Assembly (NCBI GenBank): GCA_010692645.1
Contig: JAAHGS010000020.1
Span: forward strand, 45,231 to 109,230
DNA from: Symploca sp. SIO2E9
Lineage (GTDB): Bacteria; Cyanobacteriota; Cyanobacteriia; Cyanobacteriales; Coleofasciculaceae
DNA length: 64,000 nucleotides
Direction of reading: 5' to 3'
The position numbers and the translations under genes were made by a program. Under the pieces are notes generated by a model that made no database searches, was not told the DNA's origin, and was given only the letters and a program-made list of their open reading frames with translations. Positions 38,652 to 47,719 of the stretch are shown here, piece by piece (position 1 is the first letter of the stretch; every line of letters begins with the position of its first letter).

Positions 38652-40190
38652 TTAGATAGATTTCACTAATAACTTGCGGTGAATTTTTCCTGTTGATGTA
38701 CGCGGCAAGTTTTCCACAAAGTGAATTGTTTTTGGAGCCTTAAAATGAGGTAATCGCTCTTTAGAAAATTTACGAATGTTATCTTCCATTTCCGAAGACG
38801 GTTTTTGGTCTGGCTTAAGGCTTACATAAGCAACAATTTGAGTTAACTGTTCACCCTGATTAGACTCTGGGATCACGGCAACTTCAAGAACTTGGGGATG
38901 TTGATGTAAAACATCCTCTATTTCCAAAGGTGATATCCACTGGCCATTAATTTTAAACAGATCATCTTTACGCCCCATAAATTTGAAGCAGCCGTCAGCA
39001 TCGCGCATATACTTATCCCCAGTCCGCATAGTTTGACCGTAGATAGCCTTCCGCGTCTCTTGAAGTCGGTTCCAGTATCCCAGCATCAGGCTCTCTCCAC
39101 TGACTTGAAGGTTGCAAATTTCACCAGGATTACAGGGAAAACCATTGTCATCTACAACCTGGATATCATAACTAGGAACTGGGTAACCGGAACTACCTGG
39201 TTTACACCCTCCTACTCGGTTGGAGAGAAAAATATGTAAAAACTCAGTAGTTCCAATCCCTTCACAAATTTCATGGTTGTAAGTCTTCAGCCACTTGTGC
39301 CAGATACTTTTAGGTAGCTGCTCAGCTGCAGATATACATAAGCGTAGAGAAGATACATCTAAAGGAGAGATGTCATGCACAGCGAGAAGGCTAGCATAGA
39401 CACTGGGTATACCAAACAAAACTGTGGGTCGGTAACGCTTAATGTCAGAGATGATCTCAAAAGCGTTGTTGGCATTAGACAGTACAGCAGCACCTCCAAC
39501 AGCCATTGGCATGTATAGGGTATTCCCTAGACCATAGGCAAAAGCCATCTTGGCAACTGAATAGGTAATGTCATCTTTGTGTAAACCAAGAGTGGCTTTA
39601 CCGTAGTACTCTACAGAGATTACTATACTTTGGTGGAGATGAACTACACCTTTTGGCCGACCGGTACTGCCGGAGGTATAAAGCCAAAAAGCCGGTTCAT
39701 CACGAGAAGTTTCGGCACACACTAGCTGTTCGTCCTGCTGATTAAGCAGGGATAGAAATGGGTTTTCTCCATCGGAAAGCAGAACGTGCTTCAAAAACGG
39801 AGACTCAATAGGTGCCAGTTTCTCTTGCCACTCTCTAGTAGTCAGCAAAATCCTAGCCCGTGAGTCTTGCAGAATATACTGAATGTCATCACAACTGCAA
39901 GCGGTATTAATCGGAACTGGCACCGCACCTAGCCAGATCGTACCCCAGAAGGCAAAGACAAACTCTGGATTATCTGGCAACAAAATAGCCAGACGATTTT
40001 CCCGCTCCAAGCCCACCTCGGATAGTAATCGAGCAGCGCGTCTTGCCAAACTGCCTACTTGGGCATAAGTATAGGTCTGATCCCGGTGGTAAAAGGCCAC
40101 TCTCTCGCTATATTTCTGCGCCTGATCGCCTTCAAAAAAGTAAGCTGCAATGTTGAAGATACTAGGTAACTGTTCAGAAATACTTTTCAT
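38652..40190 (-). CDS. Aryl-acid AMP/CoA ligase, probable salicylate-activating enzyme
   Basis: This is an ANL-superfamily adenylating enzyme of 512 residues. Motifs are [19 protein letters not shown] (about 164-183), [26 protein letters not shown] and the C-terminal [12 protein letters not shown]. The stretch [17 protein letters not shown] with FAYGLGN is typical of the benzoate-CoA ligase branch rather than of the EntE/DhbE/YbtE branch. Standing between a salicylate synthase and a small carrier plus AcpS pair, it most likely activates salicylate and loads it onto the adjacent carrier protein. Loading via free salicyl-CoA, or activation of another acid for the plus-strand ACP, are alternatives. 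Confidence 0.85.
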   Translation of the reverse strand: MKSISEQLPSIFNIAAYFFEGDQAQKYSERVAFYHRDQTYTYAQVGSLARRAARLLSEVGLERENRLAILLPDNPEFVFAFWGTIWLGAVPVPINTACSCDDIQYILQDSRARILLTTREWQEKLAPIESPFLKHVLLSDGENPFLSLLNQQDEQLVCAETSRDEPAFWLYTSGSTGRPKGVVHLHQSIVISVEYYGKATLGLHKDDITYSVAKMAFAYGLGNTLYMPMAVGGAAVLSNANNAFEIISDIKRYRPTVLFGIPSVYASLLAVHDISPLDVSSLRLCISAAEQLPKSIWHKWLKTYNHEICEGIGTTEFLHIFLSNRVGGCKPGSSGYPVPSYDIQVVDDNGFPCNPGEICNLQVSGESLMLGYWNRLQETRKAIYGQTMRTGDKYMRDADGCFKFMGRKDDLFKINGQWISPLEIEDVLHQHPQVLEVAVIPESNQGEQLTQIVAYVSLKPDQKPSSEMEDNIRKFSKERLPHFKAPKTIHFVENLPRTSTGKIHRKLLVKSI

Positions 40191-40215
40191 CCCATTTTCC
40201 TTTTAGACTTAGGCT

Positions 40216-40641
40216 TTAATGAGCGATGACATGAACCAAAACCTGTTGATCCCAATGGCACCAAGTAGCTAGCCATGCTCGTAGACCACGTTTTTTTGCC
40301 TGAACACTTGCTTCCCCATAGAGTTTAATGGTCAATCTACCTTGTATAATCTTGGCTTCTATTTCATTCCAACCAATGTCAGCTAAGCCAGTACCTAGAG
40401 CTTTGCCCACAGCTTCTTTGGCGGCAAAGCAGACTGCATAAGACTGGTGGGGATAACTAGCTGATTGGCAAAGGTCAATCTCGCTGGGAGTAAACAACAG
40501 ATTCAACGTTTGGTGGTCATAGCGGTCGATCAATCTGGCAATCCTGGAGATAGGTATCAGATCAATACCGATTCCCTTAACTTCAGCAGTTGATTCTAGC
40601 TCAGGCAACATTCTTGGGGCCGGCAGACACTGCTGCCTCAA
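40216..40641 (-). CDS. AcpS-type phosphopantetheinyl transferase
   Basis: This is a holo-ACP synthase of up to 141 residues. The Mg-binding motif is canonical (KGIGIDLIPISRI) and is followed by FTPSEIDLC and FAAKEAVGKALGTG. The first Met would overlap the end of the carrier gene by 41 bases; the internal Met at 40611 (MLPELESTAEVKG) would leave an 11-base overlap and a more usual length of 131 residues, so I prefer it. It is translated right after a small carrier protein and so probably activates that carrier, and perhaps the many carrier domains downstream. Confidence 0.88.
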   Translation of the reverse strand: MRQQCLPAPRMLPELESTAEVKGIGIDLIPISRIARLIDRYDHQTLNLLFTPSEIDLCQSASYPHQSYAVCFAAKEAVGKALGTGLADIGWNEIEAKIIQGRLTIKLYGEASVQAKKRGLRAWLATWCHWDQQVLVHVIAH

Positions 40642-40861
40642 TCAGATTACAGACTTGGGCTAGCGTCATATCCTCCCTAGCTTCAAGCTTGACGTTGACT
40701 CCCAGTTGACGTTTGAGGCCTAGGGAAATTTCTACTGTCTCGGTGGAGTCAAGCTGGAGATCCTTGCACAGTAAAGTATCTTTATGAACTGACTCAACAG
40801 GGATACCCAAATCAACAAGTATTGCCTTAAGAGTATCCATCGCTTTAGGAATATCCATCAA
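40601..40861 (-). CDS. Stand-alone aryl/acyl carrier protein
   Basis: This small carrier protein has 86 residues. The phosphopantetheine site is Ser39 in KDLQLDSTETVEISLGLK. It is the first gene of the long minus-strand block and overlaps the AcpS gene. With the aryl-acid ligase and salicylate synthase just downstream it is the likely salicylate acceptor (ArCP). There is no condensation or adenylation domain attached. Passing the aryl group to the KAS III-ACP protein or directly to the cyclisation module are both possible. Confidence 0.87.
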   Translation of the reverse strand: MMDIPKAMDTLKAILVDLGIPVESVHKDTLLCKDLQLDSTETVEISLGLKRQLGVNVKLEAREDMTLAQVCNLIEAAVSAGPKNVA

Positions 40862-41469
40862 ACAACTATCCTGAGCAACGTCATCAATAACTTAATTAAT
40901 GAACTAAGTACTTCACTCAAATCTCTTCTAAGACACGGAAAAAATTTCGACTATTATCATAAACGCAAGGAGGGACTACTAAATCACCAATGTCTAAGAA
41001 CAGAAGCTTATTGCTTTTATCTTTCAATTGTTTTTAGCCTTTATTAAACCCTTGAGGAAATAATAACCGATATTTTTGTTTATGTGAGGACAATTTTTAT
41101 AATTCAAATGGATGTGTACCATAATAAAAACCTATATATATTTTTTTTTACTCAGGACATGTAATCACAATCAACAAGCTTTTATCCTTTGCCAGACAAG
41201 AGTTTGAATAAAATTAGCTCCCTCAAAAACTCCAGTTAGGTTACTCAAATCGGTGTACAGCAAACAGCACAATTTTCTTAAAATTGTATAAAAAGTGAGT
41301 TTGCTTTCTGAAAGCGCTTTGAAGAGTAATTTATCTTAATTTTATCTTTGTTATTGAAAACTTCTCCATGTTACTTTCCTTCAATTATTAGTAATAGTTA
41401 TCAATAAAGATAATATTATTTGCTCAGGGAAAAGTTTTTGAGTCAATTTAAAAAAATTTAACAAACAAG
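40862..41469. other. AT-rich intergenic region, promoter region of the biosynthetic block
   Basis: About 600 bases without a gene lie between the terminator of the transport operon and the first biosynthetic gene. The region is strongly AT-rich, has no open frame I believe, and must contain the promoter of the 40-kb minus-strand block. A Fur-like palindrome lies at 41389-41403, with further ATTATC half-sites nearby (for example around 40952). No regulator gene is present. Confidence 0.6.
41389..41403. promoter_or_regulatory. Weak Fur-box-like site
   Basis: The 15 bases TAGTAATAGTTATCA match the 7-1-7 Fur core TGATAATnATTATCA at 11 of 14 informative positions. An overlapping AT-rich palindrome (GATAATATTATT) follows a few bases to the right. 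It lies about 530 bases upstream of the first biosynthetic gene, so a promoter nearby with a long leader would be needed. The site is suggestive only. Confidence 0.35.
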
Positions 41470-41499
41470 AAAAGTACCTACTCAGGCGCAGGTACTTTT
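41470..41499 (-). terminator. Rho-independent terminator of the transport operon
   Basis: A perfect 10-bp inverted repeat (AAAAGTACCT and AGGTACTTTT) with a 10-base loop lies 130 bases after the fetB-like stop. On the minus strand the stem is followed by a T-rich run (CTTGTTTGTTAAATTTTTTT). This is a convincing end for the tonB-to-fetB transcript. Confidence 0.75.
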
Positions 41500-41632
41500 G
41501 CCGAAACGCAATCAATGCTTGGAATCAAAAATCAGCACTTTCTGCTACTGGCTTAACTAATCCTGAAAATAGAGACTGAGCAAAGGCTTGAGGCTCAATC
41601 GCTAGCCCTTTTTTACGAAAATCTGGGCTAAA

Positions 41633-42436
41633 TCATCTTGTCTTGTGCAATCGCTCCAGACGTAGCTGGTGTTGGGGACTAAACAAGGCTCTAAAAGATA
41701 ATAAAATAGCACCTAAAATTGCTAGGGCTGTACCAGCTGTAATTGCAAAGATAATAACAATCTGGTAGCGAACAGCATCGGTTGGCAATGCACCAGCCAG
41801 GATCTGACCAGTCATCATTCCTGGTAAGCTAACTAGTCCCATCACCATCATGGAGTTGATACTGGGAATCATACCAGTTCTAAGGGCTTCAATTACTGTG
41901 CTATGAGCTGCTTCCCAACGGGTAGCGCCTAAGGCTAGAAGTGCTTCAACCTGCTCCCGATGACTGGTCAGATCTTCCATAAAACGATCTAAAGCTAAAG
42001 AAGTACCAGTAACGGCATTCCCTAAAACCATGCCCATCATTGGAATTATATACTGTGGACTGTACCAAGGTTCAACCTGAATGATACTCTCAACCGTCAA
42101 GCCAATCATCAAAGTAGCAGAGACCAGAATTGAAATGAAACTGTTCAAGTAAATTCCTCGAAAGCGACGCTTGGTACGATTGACTGCAGCATTTCCTGCA
42201 ATCACTGTCATCAGAAGTGTCAAAGATAATACTAGTGCTGGTGATTGAAGCGTGAACACCCACTCCAAAACTAAGCCAACTAATAACAGTTGGAGTACCA
42301 TCCGCACAGCAGCAATTCCCAGGCTTTGACCTAAACCTAGCTTTAGAGCAACCGAAAGTGCCATATTAACTAGAATAAACCCTGTCGCTGCGCTAAGTTG
42401 CCAATAGTTGATGGAAATATAGCTATTATTGATCAT
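41633..42436 (-). CDS. fetB: FetB-like ABC transporter permease (UPF0014 family)
   Basis: This integral membrane protein has 267 residues and about seven predicted hydrophobic segments. It has the FetB/YbbM family signature TVIAGNAAVNRTKRR, then MMGMVLGNAVTGTSLALDR and SLPGMMTGQILAGALP. In E. coli FetAB is reported to export iron and protect against oxidative stress. The start overlaps the stop of the ATPase gene by 11 bases, so both are co-translated. Its presence in a siderophore uptake operon suggests iron (or other metal) balance; the direction of transport here is not shown by the sequence. Confidence 0.88.
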   Translation of the reverse strand: MINNSYISINYWQLSAATGFILVNMALSVALKLGLGQSLGIAAVRMVLQLLLVGLVLEWVFTLQSPALVLSLTLLMTVIAGNAAVNRTKRRFRGIYLNSFISILVSATLMIGLTVESIIQVEPWYSPQYIIPMMGMVLGNAVTGTSLALDRFMEDLTSHREQVEALLALGATRWEAAHSTVIEALRTGMIPSINSMMVMGLVSLPGMMTGQILAGALPTDAVRYQIVIIFAITAGTALAILGAILLSFRALFSPQHQLRLERLHKTR

Positions 42437-43253
42437 AATTCTTCAACATGGTAATTGAACGATCTGTTACTCTCTCTAACTGAACTGGGTCATGACTAGT
42501 CCAAAGGTAAGCACGTTTTTGGTCTTGGTGAAGCCAAGTTTTTACTAAAGCTTCAAAGTCATTAGTAGTTTTACCATCTAAAGAAGATGTCGGTTCATCA
42601 AACAAAAATATCTGCGGTTGAAGCTGAAGTCCCCTTAAGAAAGCAACAATCTGAGCTTCTCCACCAGAAAGGGCACTGCTGTGTTGCTCTAGGAAATTAG
42701 CAGAACGACCAAGGATTTTTAAGTAGTCAAGAATTTGTTGACGGTCGTAAACCTTGTCTTGATGACAACGAAGCTTGTAAACTTGTTGTAGGTTTTCTTC
42801 AACAGTTCCTTCTCTGATGGCTGGACGCTGATGAAGGTAAACAACTAAACTGCGATAATAAGGCATGGAGAGGGAAGTAAAAGGCTGACCACCAAAGGTA
42901 ATTTCACCAGCTTGAATAGGATCAAGACCAGCTATTGCTCGTAATAGTAAGCTTTTACCAACTCCCGAAGGACCTACCACTCCTAAACCCTCTCCTGAGT
43001 GCAGCTCCAAACTAAAGTTCTGCCAAACCCATCGGTTTTGTACTCGTCTGCCTAAGCTTTTTGCTGATATAATTGGGTGATTGATAGTGTTTTCTTTTGA
43101 AACTTCTAGCTGGAGAGAAGAGGACGAAGAAATTTGGGTAACTCCTTCTTCCGATGTAGAAGGAACAGATTTCGGCAATTTCTCATGCATAGATGTCACT
43201 ATTGATTTGAGTTTCAGATCACGAAACTTCATTATCGAGAAAAATCTTGCCAA
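42426..43253 (-). CDS. fetA: FetA-like ABC transporter ATP-binding protein
   Basis: This is an ABC ATPase with Walker A GPSGVGKS, signature LSGGEAQ and Walker B FLFDEPTSSLD, followed by the switch His in WTSHD. The annotated start gives 275 residues and overlaps the FecB-like gene by 35 bases. The ABC domain begins only near residue 62, and internal Mets at 43232 (MKFRD) or 43190 (MHEK, just beyond the fecB stop) are credible starts. The Ser-rich N-terminal stretch is not typical. It pairs with the FetB-like permease and belongs to the end of the tonB-fec operon. Confidence 0.85.
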   Translation of the reverse strand: MARFFSIMKFRDLKLKSIVTSMHEKLPKSVPSTSEEGVTQISSSSSLQLEVSKENTINHPIISAKSLGRRVQNRWVWQNFSLELHSGEGLGVVGPSGVGKSLLLRAIAGLDPIQAGEITFGGQPFTSLSMPYYRSLVVYLHQRPAIREGTVEENLQQVYKLRCHQDKVYDRQQILDYLKILGRSANFLEQHSSALSGGEAQIVAFLRGLQLQPQIFLFDEPTSSLDGKTTNDFEALVKTWLHQDQKRAYLWTSHDPVQLERVTDRSITMLKNYDQ

Positions 43254-44271
43254 CTTGATCGATAATTAGTTCTGTAGCCAGTGGTCCCCTAATTCGACCC
43301 CAAAGCTGACCATCAACGAAGTAAACACGCCCAGTTTTACTGGCATTAAGCGATCGCAAGATTGGATGAAGTGCCCATTCCCTTTTAACCTGAGCCACAC
43401 TGCTGTAGCTGTTAGCCATAACAATAATGGTATCAGCATCAAGTTGTGGTAAACTCTCAAGGGAGATATTAATCAGATTTAAATTAGACTCCGGTTGCTC
43501 AGGTATCACCAGCTTAAAGCCGATATTGTTGAGCAAAGTACCAGCAAAATGTTTGTCAGTTACGATTTTAATCGACTCTGGCGCTGACATTCCCAGTAAT
43601 AGCACCTTCGAGTTACGGGTAATCCTCTTGAGTTTAACCTTAGCTTGAGCAATTTTTTGGTTGTGCTGAGTAATGATTCGCTGAGCATTTTGGGAGAGAT
43701 TTGTAATCTGACCTAGGGTGATCAGCTTTTCTTGCCAAGAATAATCGTTAAAATTCTTGAGTGGGAATAGCGTGGGGGCAATTTTCGAGAAATTGGCATA
43801 CAAAGAAGGGTCACGCAATTGACCCAAAATAAGATCCGGTTTTAGCTTGATAATGGTCTCTAGTGAGGGAGATTGTCTAGTGCCAATATTAATGGGGTTA
43901 ACTGTGAGGCGATCGCTAAAGTATTTGATTTGCCTAATTGGTTGACCAAAGTTTTTTTCAGCAAGATAACGAGTTTCCGCGTAACCAACTGGCTGGATAT
44001 CAAGGGAAAGCATTAGATCTAGAGCATGTGGGTCTAATGCAACTAGCCTTTGTGGCTGCCCACAGATTTCAGTTTTACCCAAGTAATGCTTAACTACTAA
44101 GCAAGAAGACCTTGAGGAGAGTTCCTCAGATGAAGTAATTTCATTCTTACCAACTAAAAGGGAAGGAGAATTGCTGCTGCAAGCTGAAATTAACAGCGCT
44201 ATAAGGGTTACTCCTAGTAACAGCTTACTTAAACGATTTAATCTAGAAATTACCTCTATCCAATGTTGCAT
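43219..44271 (-). CDS. FecB-like iron-siderophore-binding lipoprotein
   Basis: This periplasmic binding protein has 350 residues. Its N-terminal segment (LLLGVTLIALLISACSS) is a lipoprotein signal with lipobox LISAC. The mature part follows the class III binding-protein plan of FecB/FhuD/BtuF: RLVALDPHALDLMLSL near the start of the fold, LKPDLILGQLRDPS in the first lobe, and NWAL-type helices later. It would capture the ferric chelate after TonB-dependent import and deliver it to the FecCD permeases. It is encoded 28 bases after the FecE ATPase. Confidence 0.87.
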   Translation of the reverse strand: MQHWIEVISRLNRLSKLLLGVTLIALLISACSSNSPSLLVGKNEITSSEELSSRSSCLVVKHYLGKTEICGQPQRLVALDPHALDLMLSLDIQPVGYAETRYLAEKNFGQPIRQIKYFSDRLTVNPINIGTRQSPSLETIIKLKPDLILGQLRDPSLYANFSKIAPTLFPLKNFNDYSWQEKLITLGQITNLSQNAQRIITQHNQKIAQAKVKLKRITRNSKVLLLGMSAPESIKIVTDKHFAGTLLNNIGFKLVIPEQPESNLNLINISLESLPQLDADTIIVMANSYSSVAQVKREWALHPILRSLNASKTGRVYFVDGQLWGRIRGPLATELIIDQVGKIFLDNEVS

Positions 44272-44298
44272 TCTGCACGAGTGATATCTTCCTTGACC

Positions 44299-45132
44299 CT
44301 AAAAGCTATTAGGCTGCTGGCTTACCTTTACTTTACGACCCATGGGCACACACATCGGCGTTCCTGCTACCGGATCCGCTACAATACGAGATTCTAAGCC
44401 AAATACTTCTCGCACCATCCCTTCGGTCATCACCTGTTCTGGGACTCCCATTGTATAAATCTGTCCCTGCCGCATGGCAACCAAATTATCAGCATAGCGA
44501 CAAGCTAAATTGAGGTCATGTAGTACCATAACAATGGTTCGTCCCTTCCGTTCATGGAGTTCATAGAGCAAATCCAACACCTCCACTTGGTGCGCCAAAT
44601 CCAAGAAAGTAGTCGGTTCATCCAGCAGGAGAATGTCTGTATCCTGAGCCAGAGCCATGGCAATCCAAGCCCTCTGTCGTTGTCCGCCAGAGAGACTCTC
44701 TAGTACTCGATCAGCTAGCTGAGTCATCTCCGTAATTGCCAGTGCCTCCTCGACTAAGAACTGATCATCTTTAGACCACTGCTGCCACCAATTCTGGTAA
44801 GGATAACGACCTTGAGCTACTAGATCCCGTACAGTCAACCCCTCTGGTGCTGTTGGTCCTTGAGGTAGAATTCCTAACTGTTTGGCTACGGTTTTTGTCG
44901 ATAACTTGAAAATTGCAGCACCATCGAGGTAGACGTTCCCTCCACGCGGTTTGAGCAGTCGCGCCAGCCCTCGTAGTAAAGTTGACTTACCACAGCCATT
45001 AGCACCTACTAGTACTGTAATTTTGCCAGAGGGAATTACCAAGTTAAGGTCTAGAATAATCGGCGCACCGTCATAGGCAAGAGTAAGTTGCCTAGCTTCA
45101 AGTAAGTTGAGCTCGGGTTTTTCCAGTTTCAT
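44299..45132 (-). CDS. FecE/FepC-like iron-siderophore ABC ATPase
   Basis: This ABC ATPase is of the ferric-siderophore class: Walker [14 protein letters not shown], signature [17 protein letters not shown], Walker [17 protein letters not shown], switch His in VLHDLNLA. I start it at the ATG at 45132 ([20 protein letters not shown]), giving 277 residues, the family length. An upstream Met at 45420 in the same frame would add 96 residues translated from a transposon relic and not resembling any ABC protein. It works with the two FecCD permeases, from which it is now separated by that relic. Confidence 0.9.
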   Translation of the reverse strand: MKLEKPELNLLEARQLTLAYDGAPIILDLNLVIPSGKITVLVGANGCGKSTLLRGLARLLKPRGGNVYLDGAAIFKLSTKTVAKQLGILPQGPTAPEGLTVRDLVAQGRYPYQNWWQQWSKDDQFLVEEALAITEMTQLADRVLESLSGGQRQRAWIAMALAQDTDILLLDEPTTFLDLAHQVEVLDLLYELHERKGRTIVMVLHDLNLACRYADNLVAMRQGQIYTMGVPEQVMTEGMVREVFGLESRIVADPVAGTPMCVPMGRKVKVSQQPNSF

Positions 45133-45592
45133 CTTTCTTCGCGGCAGGAGACTCTCGCTTTCAGCGACGAGACGTGCGACATAAACGCCTGGGGAAACCC
45201 CAGGCGACGCGCACTCAGGAATGCCGCGCCTCCAATTAAGTTTGTGGTAAGATACTTTTGGTCGTTGACCCACCCAGACAACGGGGACAGACAGCCTAAC
45301 AGATCGAAGTTCGTAATTTTTGGCGACGGCGCAGAAAAGTTGGCAGACTGGGATAAGCTGACAGGGCAATGGAAAGTCCACCCCTGAAAGACGCAAAGTG
45401 AATAGATTTTTTCGATACATAACCGTACCGCAGGGCTTGCGGAATCGGGGCTCTTGGTGGAGTCGAATGTCTGTGGACGTATCGATGTCGGGGGCATAGT
45501 TTGAAGATTGTGTCTAGATATGTACGGTTGAAGCAGAAAAACCTAATCGTGAGGCTAGGAATCCCGCGAAACACGCGCTGGGAGGATGTCAA
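45133..45592 (+). mobile_element. Decayed IS200/IS605-family tnpB 3' end
   Basis: About 460 bases between the second permease and its ATPase do not belong to either gene. On the plus strand a frame reading [20 protein letters not shown] (about 45420-45480) matches the C-terminus of cyanobacterial TnpB/OrfB proteins. It is followed by a 3' end with TTGAAGCAG, GAGGCTAGGAATCC, a small GC hairpin (CGCGAAACACGCG) and GGGAGGATGTCAA, the usual right end of these elements. At the other side a strong hairpin (CGCCTGGGG-AAA-CCCCAGGCG, 45186-45206) may be the left-end structure. Most of tnpB is gone, so it cannot move by itself. Its right end supplies the TGA stop of the FecD-like gene. Confidence 0.68.
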
Positions 45593-46635
45593 CTTTTGCC
45601 AGTTTGGATTAGTAAATAGATAAAATAGGGGCCACCAATAATTGCTGTAACAATGCCGCAAGGAAGCTCAATCGGCGCAAAGAGTAATCTTCCCAGCAAG
45701 TCTGCCAAGACAACAATCATTCCCCCCATCATTGCTGCTGTCGGCATTAAACCTTCATGGGAAGAACCCACCAACTGCCGCGCTAGGTGTGGTGCCATTA
45801 GTCCCACAAAACCAACTGAACCAGCTGTGGCAACGCAGGCTCCTGCTAAAGCAACACTAGTAAGTAGCAACAAACCCCGCTGCCACTCTACCCAAGAACC
45901 CAAACTTCGAGCAACATCATCTCCCAGATTCAGAGTATTTAACTCTCGCGTTAGTAACAATGCTAGTGACCCAAAAATAACTAACCAGGGTAACAAAGCC
46001 TGTACTTGTTCCCAACTGCGTCCGTAGACACTACCTGCTAACCAAACCAAGGCTTGAGAGACATTATTAATTTCCCCAAAAGTTACCATCAAGTTGCTCA
46101 AAGCGCCAGCAATTAAACTGAAACCCACACCTACCAGAATCAGACGAACTGGTGAAGTCCCCCCTTTCCACGCCAATAAATAAATCAACAGAGCAACAGT
46201 AAGAGCACCGCCAAAGGCAGCTATAGGCAGGGCAACTACAGGGGCAGAGGGCAGCAGTACAATTAAGGTAACAGCAGCCAAGGAAGCACCAGCATTAACG
46301 CCAATGATGCCGGGAGCTGCCAGGGGATTACGCGTGATACCCTGGGTAATAGTGCCAGCGATCGCCAGTCCCACCCCAATCAGAAAGGCAACTATTGTTC
46401 TAGGTAGGCGCAGAGTATTGACAATGAAAAGATAATCTGCATTAGCTGTCTGTAAACCCAAGATGCTTTTTAAGACCTCAAGGGTTGGGATCGGATACTC
46501 TCCCTGTCCCACGCTCAATAGCATTCCTGCAAACGTCACTAGTCCCAAGGCTGTTAATACAGCTGGAACACGTCGGTCAATATGAAAAGAAAAGAGTAAT
46601 CGCTCTTGGCGTATAACTAACCAATTATTCTTCAT
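45589..46635 (-). CDS. FecCD-family ferric-siderophore permease (second)
   Basis: This inner-membrane permease has 348 residues and the hydrophobic profile of the FecCD/BtuC family. Signatures are [40 protein letters not shown] and [19 protein letters not shown] (coupling helix). The last residues (YLLIQTGKS) are read up to the edge of a transposon relic whose terminal sequence provides the stop, so the native C-terminus may have been changed by a few residues. It forms a heterodimer with the upstream permease to move the chelate across the inner membrane. Confidence 0.9.
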   Translation of the reverse strand: MKNNWLVIRQERLLFSFHIDRRVPAVLTALGLVTFAGMLLSVGQGEYPIPTLEVLKSILGLQTANADYLFIVNTLRLPRTIVAFLIGVGLAIAGTITQGITRNPLAAPGIIGVNAGASLAAVTLIVLLPSAPVVALPIAAFGGALTVALLIYLLAWKGGTSPVRLILVGVGFSLIAGALSNLMVTFGEINNVSQALVWLAGSVYGRSWEQVQALLPWLVIFGSLALLLTRELNTLNLGDDVARSLGSWVEWQRGLLLLTSVALAGACVATAGSVGFVGLMAPHLARQLVGSSHEGLMPTAAMMGGMIVVLADLLGRLLFAPIELPCGIVTAIIGGPYFIYLLIQTGKS

Positions 46636-46674
46636 GTTTTCAATTTTTTTCTTTCTATTTCACCATCTTTTCCT

Positions 46675-47709
46675 TCACCGCTTCAGTTTTGATCGAATCA
46701 GATAGATAAAAAAAGGAGCCCCAATTAGAGGCATCATTAGCCCAACTGGCAGTTCCTGAGGCTTAATTACTAATCGAGCACAGATATCAGCAAATACCAG
46801 TATCACTGCTCCCAAGATTGCACTATAGGGCAGAATCCAACGATAATCGAGACCGACAAGGATACGGACAATATGGGGAATAACTAAGCCAATAAATCCA
46901 ATTGGTCCAGCAATAGCGACACTTGCTCCTGCTAGCAGAACAATACTCAAAGCTGCCATGACTTTTACCCAGACTGTCTCTTGACCTAACCCCTTCGCCA
47001 CATCTTCCCCAAGACTCATCGTGGTGATTTGCTTTCCCAGAGCAAAGGCTAACAGTAGTCCGATACAAAAGTAAGGCAAAACCTGCAATAACAGGTTTAT
47101 ATCCCTACCTGCAAGGGAACCAGCTAACCAAAACCGAATTTCTTCAAGGGTGCGTTGGCTGATAATTAAAATTCCACTGGTAACTGAAGAGATAAAAGCC
47201 GTCAGAGCAGCACCTGCAATCGTCAGGTTCAAAGGAGTCAGCCCCCCTCGACCTAGGGAACCAAGAAAATAGACTGTAATAGCGGTGATCCCTGCTCCTA
47301 AAAAAGCCAGCCAGGCATAAACATTGAGTGAGTTGGTGCCAAAGACAAAAGTCGCCACAACCACAGCCAAAGCAGCACCGCTGCTAATGCCCAAGATGCC
47401 AGGATCAGCTAGAGGGTTGCGGGTTATTCCTTGCATGAGAGCACCAGCAACCGCCAAGGCGGCACCCACGAGCATGGCGGTGATGGTGCGGGGCAATCTA
47501 ACAGTACGGATAATCAGATGGTCAGTGGAACCGTCAAAAGCCCTCAAGGCTTGATAAACTTCACCCAAGGAAATATCAGCTGCTCCCAAAGTAATACTTG
47601 CCATTAGGCAAAGCCAAAGAATCAACAGACTCAGTAACAAACCTGTCAACAGCAAAGGGCTAGATTTTCTCCCACCTACTGCACCGGCAATAGCAGTCTG
47701 TCTTGTCAT
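46675..47709 (-). CDS. FecCD-family ferric-siderophore permease (first)
   Basis: This FecCD-type permease has 344 residues. Motifs are [40 protein letters not shown] and [19 protein letters not shown]. An N-terminal hydrophobic helix ([20 protein letters not shown]) starts the usual set of about ten membrane segments. It follows the MORN-repeat gene by 10 bases and precedes the second permease by 39 bases, so it is part of the same operon as tonB. Confidence 0.92.
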   Translation of the reverse strand: MTRQTAIAGAVGGRKSSPLLLTGLLLSLLILWLCLMASITLGAADISLGEVYQALRAFDGSTDHLIIRTVRLPRTITAMLVGAALAVAGALMQGITRNPLADPGILGISSGAALAVVVATFVFGTNSLNVYAWLAFLGAGITAITVYFLGSLGRGGLTPLNLTIAGAALTAFISSVTSGILIISQRTLEEIRFWLAGSLAGRDINLLLQVLPYFCIGLLLAFALGKQITTMSLGEDVAKGLGQETVWVKVMAALSIVLLAGASVAIAGPIGFIGLVIPHIVRILVGLDYRWILPYSAILGAVILVFADICARLVIKPQELPVGLMMPLIGAPFFIYLIRSKLKR

Positions 47710-47719
47710 CTAAACAATC

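Noticed and set aside
38652..40190. Plain benzoate-CoA ligase of aromatic degradation
   Set aside because: The motif branch fits, but the neighbours (salicylate synthase, carrier, AcpS) point to salicylate activation for a metallophore.
40862..41632. Possible small gene or regulator in the 770-base gap
   Set aside because: Frames are short, AT-rich and without ribosome sites; only a terminator and a possible Fur site can be supported.
45132..45420. N-terminal extension of the FecE-like ATPase by 96 residues to the Met at 45420
   Set aside because: The extension is translated from the tnpB relic, resembles no ABC protein, and the family length is met from the ATG at 45132.
45129..45661. Minus-strand frames of about 120 codons between the permease and the ATPase
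   Set aside because: They cross hairpins and the end of the IS200/IS605 relic in several frames without any protein family likeness; they are chance openings.
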